The notes under the pieces were generated by a model, which saw only the letters and a program-made list of their open reading frames with translations, was not told the DNA's origin and did no database searches. A program made the translations under genes and the position numbers. Shown piece by piece: positions 6,486-11,734 of a DNA stretch of 11,734 nt. Every line of letters starts with the position of its first letter. Position 1 is the stretch's first letter. Where the stretch lies: assembly GCA_030837935.1 (NCBI GenBank), contig JAUQXU010000322.1, positions 1 through 11,734 on the forward strand, written 5' to 3'. Source of the DNA: Candidatus Brocadia sp. (GTDB lineage Bacteria; Planctomycetota; Brocadiia; Brocadiales; Brocadiaceae).

Positions 6486-9210
6486 TTTCAGACCTCCTTA
6501 CAGAAAAAAGAGTTTGCACTAAAGAATATTTATCCATATCTTCAATAAAACTCTCTATGGCGCTCATTGGCACATATCTGGTGCCTGGTTCGAGATTATC
6601 CGGTTCACCTCTTCCAGAATCTATTAGTACAAAAGGGAATTTAGCAACTACATCTTTTACAAATTTAGTTCCAAGGTTACTGTTTGCCTCTTTTACAAGG
6701 TCATTCATTTTCTCCACTAAACCTTTGTGAATTATAAAAAACACAATATCATCGAAATTGTTTAACACTTTGGCTTTCTCATCGTCAGTTATAATATTCC
6801 CGTCAATAGGAACAAGATATATCCCCATTTTTTTCAATAGTTCTATACGTTTAACCGGAATATTATTTTCAGGTGTTATAATTTCATCCTGTGAGTTTTT
6901 CCATATCCTTTCATCTGCTATTAAAACCTTTACAAGCGCCGCTTCCACCAATTCCTTTAAAAAAATCTTTTTTTCGTTTCCTTTCGGAATATTTTCAAGG
7001 GTTTTGCCAAAAGAGGTACTTCCCGAAATCCCTTGATAGAATAAACCATCGGGGATTATTACAATTCCGTTCTCATCTTTTGTTATCATCCCGTGATGGT
7101 TATCAAAAATGATTAAGTCCTTTAACCCCGTTGGACTTGTTGGCACTGCGATAATGCAAATACCATTTTCAGCCCATTCCCCATTACTGCTTTTAATATT
7201 ACGCATCAGTATGTTATGGCTTCCTCCCTTGATTTTATCTGATACAAAATTTTCATATAAATTTAATAGAAAAACATCTGGGTTTTTAGGTATTTGGTCA
7301 AAACGAATATTAGCAATATTAGCAATATTAGCAATGTAAGCTGGGCTTAACCATCTGTCTTTTAATTTGGCATTATTTTCCAGCGTAACCTTCTTTGGAG
7401 TTTTCTTATTAATAATAATTATTCTGCATGGCAATCGGTTTCTATTGTCATCTATAAACGATAAAATATCCTCATCATTTTTATCAAAAACAAGGAACCT
7501 GTGAGGTATAGTTTCTTTTCCCAGTTTGTCTTTAAAGTTTTTATAGGAGAAAACATCTATTCCATATTCTGAATTACCTGTAACACGGTTATCTGAGACA
7601 ATGCAAGCCTCTTTAGGTTTTCTTAAATAGAAGGTAAACGAGATATTTTTGTTGTTTGAGTCATTACAGGTTTTGTTTTTTTCACAATTTGAATAACAGG
7701 TTAGTTGTATGATAGGTGGCTCGTCTTTATTATTATGTCCACTAACGAGGGCATCTACTTCTTTCTTTCTCAAAAAATTTGCTGAAACCTTCATCTCTTT
7801 AATACCCCAGCTTCCTTTTTTAATTCGCCCATCTTCAGATTTTATGTATTCATCATCTTTAATTGCTTCGCTTAAAACATCAATAACCCTTTTATTTTTT
7901 TCCTTATCAACAACATCACAGCAATTCCCTATATTGTCGCTGATTGTTATCTTAATATAATCGCTGTATTCCTTGCTCTCTTCTGCCTGTATCGTAAACT
8001 CAAGCGCAGTTGGCTTGCTCGGTTCAGTGCTTTTTATTCTGTCCCTGATTTTACGACCTCCATGCTTTGCGCTGTTTCTTATAAAATTTTCCAATATTGA
8101 ATAAAATGCCTGCTCCCCAACAATCCCGTGGGGTATTGAAACATGGAAATCCTTGCTTGAATAAGTTATTTTCAGTGGTTCAGGTTCCTTACTTTTTAAT
8201 TCATCATTGCTTGGCTTTTTCAAGTTATGAGGAAGACGGAAACAATCAGCACAATTAGAAGATGGCATACTAACGCCTGGGATGTTTGCAGTCATCTTGG
8301 AACAATCTTTATAATAACAAAACCCTTCTGAACGTGCGATATTGTCTAGAATTGCAAACTGTTTTTGGAAATCTTCAATGATATCGTTCTTCAGCGATAA
8401 GGTTTTTTCCCAAGCAGGAACAGTTGTTGTGATTTCTGCTATAAAATCCATTCTCTTCTTTAGGTAGTCAAAGAGATATTTTGAAGGCTCTAACTCAGAT
8501 GCGTTAGTATTTTCTTTACTATCTATTTTGTTTTTTAACTTATTCCCCCAATACGACAACACATGCGACCCAATATTGTGCGACATATTTCTAGCCATAA
8601 TGGCGGTCACAGCGGCTTTTATACCATGCCTTAATACTTTAAATTTTGTAGCCAATTGCCTCATGATTTCTACTTGCTGCCGTTCATAATAAAGACCGAG
8701 TGTGTACTCTTTCTGTTCATCTTCTGGAAAGATCGTATAGGACGGATACTCATATAATACAATTTTGCTTTTGCATCTGGTTTTGTCATATTCATCTAAT
8801 TCAGGTATATACCTTTCCGTAAAGATATCTTCCAGCAGGGCCTTATGCATATTACCCAAATTTATCTCACTGTACACAATATGTTTTTCTTGATTATTAA
8901 GTAATTTATCTCTCAAGTTATTATCATTCAGTATGCTTCTTTCTTTTTGGTCTATAAAGATATCAATACCACATTGTTTCTTACAATCTTTACCTTTCCT
9001 GTTACATTTTCCCCATGTACCTTTTTCATCACCATCTTTCACCCTTGCATAACAATAATCAAGTATAACTTCTTTGGCATCTTTGGATTCCTTAACATCA
9101 AATACCCTTACAGACTCCCAGTCCTGAACCATTGTAATATATTTTGTGTAATGCTCCAGAAGGTCTGTTTTTATCGGCTGTTTTAAAATTTCATGTATGT
9201 TTATATCCAT
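6475..9210 (-). CDS. Soluble histidine kinase with MSHNIGSH-type H-box and long C-terminal extension
   Basis: The 911-residue protein has no membrane segments, so it is a cytoplasmic kinase. Residues 1-190 form an unknown input region with Cys53, Cys69, Cys76 and Cys80. The H-box is ARNMSHNIGSHVLSYW (206-221); His211 or His216 is the phosphoacceptor candidate. A second Cys set (298, 303, 320, 323) sits between the H-box region and the ATPase. The GHKL ATPase has N-box LENFIRNSAKHGG (373-385), G1 SDNIG (424-428) and G2 GSWGIKEM (466-473), so it should bind ATP. Residues about 535-911 form a mixed alpha/beta extension I cannot name. It contains VLIADERIW (762-770) and ends with FVLIDSGRGEP (860-870) and KYSLVQTLFSVRR. 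No receiver Asp pocket is obvious there. The gene starts 12 bases after the 327-residue gene and overlaps the next by 11. The likely partners are the receiver proteins at 1-4227. Kinase identity is firm. Confidence 0.92.
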   Translation of the reverse strand: MDINIHEILKQPIKTDLLEHYTKYITMVQDWESVRVFDVKESKDAKEVILDYCYARVKDGDEKGTWGKCNRKGKDCKKQCGIDIFIDQKERSILNDNNLRDKLLNNQEKHIVYSEINLGNMHKALLEDIFTERYIPELDEYDKTRCKSKIVLYEYPSYTIFPEDEQKEYTLGLYYERQQVEIMRQLATKFKVLRHGIKAAVTAIMARNMSHNIGSHVLSYWGNKLKNKIDSKENTNASELEPSKYLFDYLKKRMDFIAEITTTVPAWEKTLSLKNDIIEDFQKQFAILDNIARSEGFCYYKDCSKMTANIPGVSMPSSNCADCFRLPHNLKKPSNDELKSKEPEPLKITYSSKDFHVSIPHGIVGEQAFYSILENFIRNSAKHGGRKIRDRIKSTEPSKPTALEFTIQAEESKEYSDYIKITISDNIGNCCDVVDKEKNKRVIDVLSEAIKDDEYIKSEDGRIKKGSWGIKEMKVSANFLRKKEVDALVSGHNNKDEPPIIQLTCYSNCEKNKTCNDSNNKNISFTFYLRKPKEACIVSDNRVTGNSEYGIDVFSYKNFKDKLGKETIPHRFLVFDKNDEDILSFIDDNRNRLPCRIIIINKKTPKKVTLENNAKLKDRWLSPAYIANIANIANIRFDQIPKNPDVFLLNLYENFVSDKIKGGSHNILMRNIKSSNGEWAENGICIIAVPTSPTGLKDLIIFDNHHGMITKDENGIVIIPDGLFYQGISGSTSFGKTLENIPKGNEKKIFLKELVEAALVKVLIADERIWKNSQDEIITPENNIPVKRIELLKKMGIYLVPIDGNIITDDEKAKVLNNFDDIVFFIIHKGLVEKMNDLVKEANSNLGTKFVKDVVAKFPFVLIDSGRGEPDNLEPGTRYVPMSAIESFIEDMDKYSLVQTLFSVRRSENAK
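6492..6498 (-). promoter_or_regulatory. Strong Shine-Dalgarno site inside the kinase 3' end
   Basis: AGGAGGT lies six bases before ATG 6485 and within the final codons of the kinase gene (SVRRSENAK). It decides the start of the 285-residue protein and supports efficient translation of it from the same message. Confidence 0.75.
7306..7341. repeat. 9-bp tandem repeat inside the kinase gene
   Basis: AATATTAGC occurs three times perfectly (7306-7332) and a fourth time with two changes (AATGTAAGC, 7333-7341). Because the unit is nine bases, it keeps the frame and encodes YIANIANIANI at residues 625-635 of the C-terminal extension. It is a possible slippage site that would change protein length by three residues at a time. 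Confidence 0.85.
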
Positions 9211-9222
9211 GGTTATCTCTTT

Positions 9223-10206
9223 TTACTTTATTAATAAAAATAAATTCTCTTCAATCTTTTTTTTATGTTCTTTTATAAATTCATCTCTGTCATCTTTAAA
9301 TGTAAAGGGAATGGTAAAGATACCATAGAAGCTTCCGTATAACCGTTTATCAATATATGCGTTGTAAACAGGAATACATAAAATGTATTTAATTTTTACA
9401 AGAAGATTTCTAATGTAACTTTTAGAAAGCAAATATGTATTTTTGTGTTTTCCATCATACTTTAATGTGGCATCACCTGAAGGAGATAAATATCCGGCAA
9501 ATATGGGTAGTAAATAGTCAAAATAAACAGAAGGTTTAATAGACACTTTATTTTTAATAGTCATTTTTATTTTTTCTCGAGTCACATCTGCAATATATAC
9601 CATATCACAATCTTTGCCCCCATACTCTTGACAAGAAATACTCCTTATTTTCTCGCCAGACTCATAAACAAAGGTCATATCAATCCATGGATAAACATTA
9701 TATGTTTTTCCCATCTCAACAAGAAGTTCACCGGTAGCATAAAGTAACCTTGTCTGTTTTTTCTTAAAATTACGGAAAACAATTCCATCTATATATTCAT
9801 TTGAATCAATCGGGAAAGATTGATATAGATTTAAAAGGTGGTAATGAAATTCTTTGTATTCCTCCTCAGAAGTTAACAAAGTACATTTTTCTTCCATAAT
9901 TTTTTTAAAGTAATCTACGCTTTCTTGTAACACTTCCAGACCAACACTTTCTATATGTTCAAATAAATATTTCCAATCATCTTTATGTTTCTTGGTTTTT
10001 AGACAACCTATTATGTTATTACATATCTTGCCATTAAACTCCCATCTATCACTATGAATTGGGAAATTGTTAAATTTTTGAGTAAAATAATTAAGAATGC
10101 TAAAGCCAACTAGTTGATCTTTTATCTCACATATCTTTCTTATTTCTTCAAGTACATAATTTACCTGATAAATCTTCTGTGGATAGAGCTTCTGTTTATC
10201 ATTCAT
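9223..10206 (-). CDS. Unknown 327-residue protein, first gene of the signalling cluster
   Basis: The family is not recognised. There is no signal peptide or clear membrane helix. The N-terminal half (about 1-170) is mostly helical and charged. The C-terminal half has strand-rich stretches, including YPWIDMTFVY (172-181), DMVYIADVT, and a closing ILCIPVYN ... LYGSFYGIFTIPF (about 275-302), then a charged helix. The last part has the rhythm of a GAF-like sensor strand pair, but I cannot confirm it. ATG 10206 has a good GGAG site at 10216-10213, following a run of A. It lies 29 bases after the OppC-like stop and 12 bases before the kinase start, so it is almost certainly co-expressed with the kinase. 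A plausible role is a ligand-sensing partner of the kinase. The region is distinctly AT-rich compared with the permease genes upstream. Confidence 0.75.
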   Translation of the reverse strand: MNDKQKLYPQKIYQVNYVLEEIRKICEIKDQLVGFSILNYFTQKFNNFPIHSDRWEFNGKICNNIIGCLKTKKHKDDWKYLFEHIESVGLEVLQESVDYFKKIMEEKCTLLTSEEEYKEFHYHLLNLYQSFPIDSNEYIDGIVFRNFKKKQTRLLYATGELLVEMGKTYNVYPWIDMTFVYESGEKIRSISCQEYGGKDCDMVYIADVTREKIKMTIKNKVSIKPSVYFDYLLPIFAGYLSPSGDATLKYDGKHKNTYLLSKSYIRNLLVKIKYILCIPVYNAYIDKRLYGSFYGIFTIPFTFKDDRDEFIKEHKKKIEENLFLLIK

Positions 10207-10235
10207 TCTTAACTCCTTTTTTTAATACTGTAATA

Positions 10236-11027
10236 TTATTTTCTCTTGCTCGATGCCATGAATAGGTTAATTAACATAACCATTAAAAATAAAGTCATTG
10301 CAGGAAAAAATGCCATCCACCATGCTGAATAGATGTAATTGAGCCCGTCAAATATCATTTTACCAAGTCCAGGATATGGGGGTTGAATCCCCAGTCCCAG
10401 AAACGATAATCCCGCCTCTAAACCTATAATTTCGGGAAGATAACTTATGGAAAAGATAGATGCAGATTCCACTGTGGCTGGCATTATCGTTAATAGCAAA
10501 ATGCGCCATCCAGGGTAACCATAAGCCCTCGCGGTAACTACATAGCCGAGGCTTTTGGTTTTTATTACCTCTGCCCTGGTAATCCTGGCAGGTCCCACCC
10601 ACATTATTAAGGATAGTATTATATAAGCATTAACAATACCAGGCCCAGTAATACTCATTATCGAAGCCATAATAAGCAGAAATGGCAATGAAAATATCAG
10701 GCTAACAATCCAATTGAAAACCCAATCTACCCATGTACCGTATAAATATCCGGCAATTCCTCCCAGGCAGATTCCAATGACAAGGGATGCCAGAAGTGCA
10801 AGGACAGAAACCCGGATGGTTGTGGAAAAGCCATTTAATACCCGGCTTAAGATATCACGACCCAGTTCATCCGTCCCCCATAAATGTTGGAGCGAGGGAC
10901 TCATCAGTTTGGTATCCAGATTTATTTCTAATGGGTTTTGTGGTGAGAGATACGGAATAAATATGCTGATAAGAAGCAGCACAGATAGAAAAATGCCAAT
11001 CTTTATTGTTAATCTTCCTTTATGCAT
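10236..11027 (-). CDS. OppC/DppC-type ABC transporter permease
   Basis: This is an inner-membrane permease of the peptide/nickel ABC import family, the partner of the OppB-like protein encoded just before it. From ATG 11027 it has 263 residues, within the family range. Visible marks are a first membrane helix at about 9-28, HLWGTDELGRDILSRVLNG at 48-66, typical of DppC/OppC, an EAA-type loop TARAYGYPGWRILLLTIMPA at 165-184, which contacts the ATPase, and EAGLSFLGLG with PPYPGLGKMI at 204-225. About six membrane helices are expected. An in-frame ATG at 11072 would add 15 residues and overlap OppB by 53 bases. I prefer 11027 because it overlaps OppB by only eight bases (ATGCATAA), typical for this pair. 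No ATPase or binding-protein gene is in the window. Substrate unknown; peptides are the family default. Confidence 0.93.
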   Translation of the reverse strand: MHKGRLTIKIGIFLSVLLLISIFIPYLSPQNPLEINLDTKLMSPSLQHLWGTDELGRDILSRVLNGFSTTIRVSVLALLASLVIGICLGGIAGYLYGTWVDWVFNWIVSLIFSLPFLLIMASIMSITGPGIVNAYIILSLIMWVGPARITRAEVIKTKSLGYVVTARAYGYPGWRILLLTIMPATVESASIFSISYLPEIIGLEAGLSFLGLGIQPPYPGLGKMIFDGLNYIYSAWWMAFFPAMTLFLMVMLINLFMASSKRK

Positions 11028-11734
11028 ACTGTTTCCGTATCCTTGGGTCAATGATAGGATATAGGGTCTCAAATATAAGGTTAATTACAATAAAAAGAAT
11101 ACCATTAAGAATTACAACACCTTCCAGCATGGGCAGGTCCTTTTGCAGAATAGATTTTACCAATAAAGATCCTATGCCAGGTAATGAAAAAATAATTTCC
11201 ACAATAAATGCACCAGTAAATAACATGGGAAGTTGGTTGGAGAATGCAGCCAGAAATGGAATCAAGGCATTTTTCAGGATATACTTAAACCGTATTTTAA
11301 GTTCCGGCAATCCCTGCGACCTGGCAAAGGTTATAAAAGTACTATTATTTATTCTTTCCATCTCCTGTTTTAATATCCTTGCCAGTATTGCCATGGGATA
11401 AAGAGCCAGAACAAACGCTGGAGGCAGCATATAAAGAAGGTCTTCAATTGATTGAAAGTTCCCGGAAAATGCTGTAAAAGGGTAGAAAAGGAAGGTGAGA
11501 ATTGCAATAACAATCCCGCTAAAAAAGGTAGGTGTAGAGACGAACAGAAAGTTTAATAACTCAAGAGTCCAATCCGATCGCAAAGGGCATGATATTACAA
11601 GAAGGATATATAAAAATACAAAAAGGAGTGCCATCGTTACAAGAACTAACGAAACTTTAAATTTTTCAAGAACTTCGTGGTAAACAGAACGGTTATCTAT
11701 GTAAGATGTTCCAAAGTCAAAACGAACGACCTTT
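11020..11734 (-). CDS. OppB/DppB-type ABC transporter permease, 5' end outside window
   Basis: The frame is open from the right edge to TAA 11022-11020, giving 237 residues. About 70-90 N-terminal residues, including the first membrane helix, are missing, so ATG 11634 is internal and not the start. The visible part opens with VVRFDFGTSYIDNRSV, the family's D-x-G-x-S region. It has several hydrophobic helices, an EAA-type loop FARSQGLPELKIRFKYILKN (136-155), and the canonical GAFIVEIIFSLPGIGSLLVK (174-193). It ends in LYPIIDPRIRKQYA, the usual Y-x-x-x-DPR tail. It forms the transmembrane pore with the OppC-like protein that follows. Family identification is very secure; substrate unknown. Confidence 0.94.
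   Translation of the reverse strand, partial: KVVRFDFGTSYIDNRSVYHEVLEKFKVSLVLVTMALLFVFLYILLVISCPLRSDWTLELLNFLFVSTPTFFSGIVIAILTFLFYPFTAFSGNFQSIEDLLYMLPPAFVLALYPMAILARILKQEMERINNSTFITFARSQGLPELKIRFKYILKNALIPFLAAFSNQLPMLFTGAFIVEIIFSLPGIGSLLVKSILQKDLPMLEGVVILNGILFIVINLIFETLYPIIDPRIRKQYA

Noticed and set aside
6475..7620. CHAT/caspase-like protease in the kinase C-terminus, based on DNHHG
   Set aside because: No matching catalytic Cys motif follows at a suitable distance, so the dyad cannot be supported.
10714..11401. Two plus-strand open frames of 116 and 131 codons
   Set aside because: Both are antisense to the OppB- and OppC-like genes, which show unmistakable family motifs.
11020..11634. OppB-like gene starting at ATG 11634
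   Set aside because: The frame stays open to the right edge and the upstream codons encode the conserved DFGTS region, so this ATG is internal.
1..11734. CRISPR array, tRNA, rRNA, transposase or integrase
   Set aside because: No regularly spaced direct repeats, RNA gene signatures or mobile-element enzymes were found on either strand.

Overview
The window is an almost gap-free, one-direction block of genes, all on the minus strand, so biological order runs from high to low coordinates. Two ABC-transporter permease genes of the oligopeptide/dipeptide type sit at the right end (11734-10236). They are followed by an AT-rich signal-transduction cluster that runs off the left end (10206-1). The organism is bacterial and probably Gram-negative: it has an NtrC-family AAA+ regulator, Dpp/Opp permeases and strong AGGAGG-type ribosome binding sites. 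A DUF6883/DUF4926 remnant and a CACGGAG/CACGAAG-type intergenic repeat resemble what I remember from anammox-type Planctomycetes and some Desulfobacterota. That taxonomic guess is weak.

Layout, in transcription order: OppB-like permease (5' end outside the window); OppC-like permease; a 327-residue protein of unknown family; a 911-residue soluble histidine kinase with an unusual H-box and a long C-terminal extension; a 285-residue Cys/His-rich protein of unknown family, overlapping the kinase by 11 bases; a repeat-like spacer; a truncated DUF6883 remnant and an intact 78-residue DUF4926 gene; a short spacer with a hairpin; a pseudo-receiver plus helical-hairpin protein whose 5' end looks frameshifted; an NtrC-family regulator joined to it by an ATGA overlap; and a protein of more than 895 residues with one degenerate and two intact receiver domains, cut by the left edge.

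Together the kinase, the three receiver-bearing proteins and the two unknown proteins look like a dedicated multi-step phosphorelay. The kinase would be the phosphodonor. The two genuine receivers in the left-edge protein and the receiver of the NtrC-like protein would be acceptors. The pseudo-receiver/helical-hairpin modules, found in two proteins that look paralogous, could be phosphotransfer or docking modules. The only visible output is the NtrC-like AAA+ regulator, whose loop is GSFTDA rather than GAFTGA and whose C-terminal DNA-binding domain is divergent. No promoter or rho-independent terminator could be assigned with confidence. The DUF6883/DUF4926 cassette sits in the middle of the cluster and may be an insertion that damaged the 5' end of the next gene.
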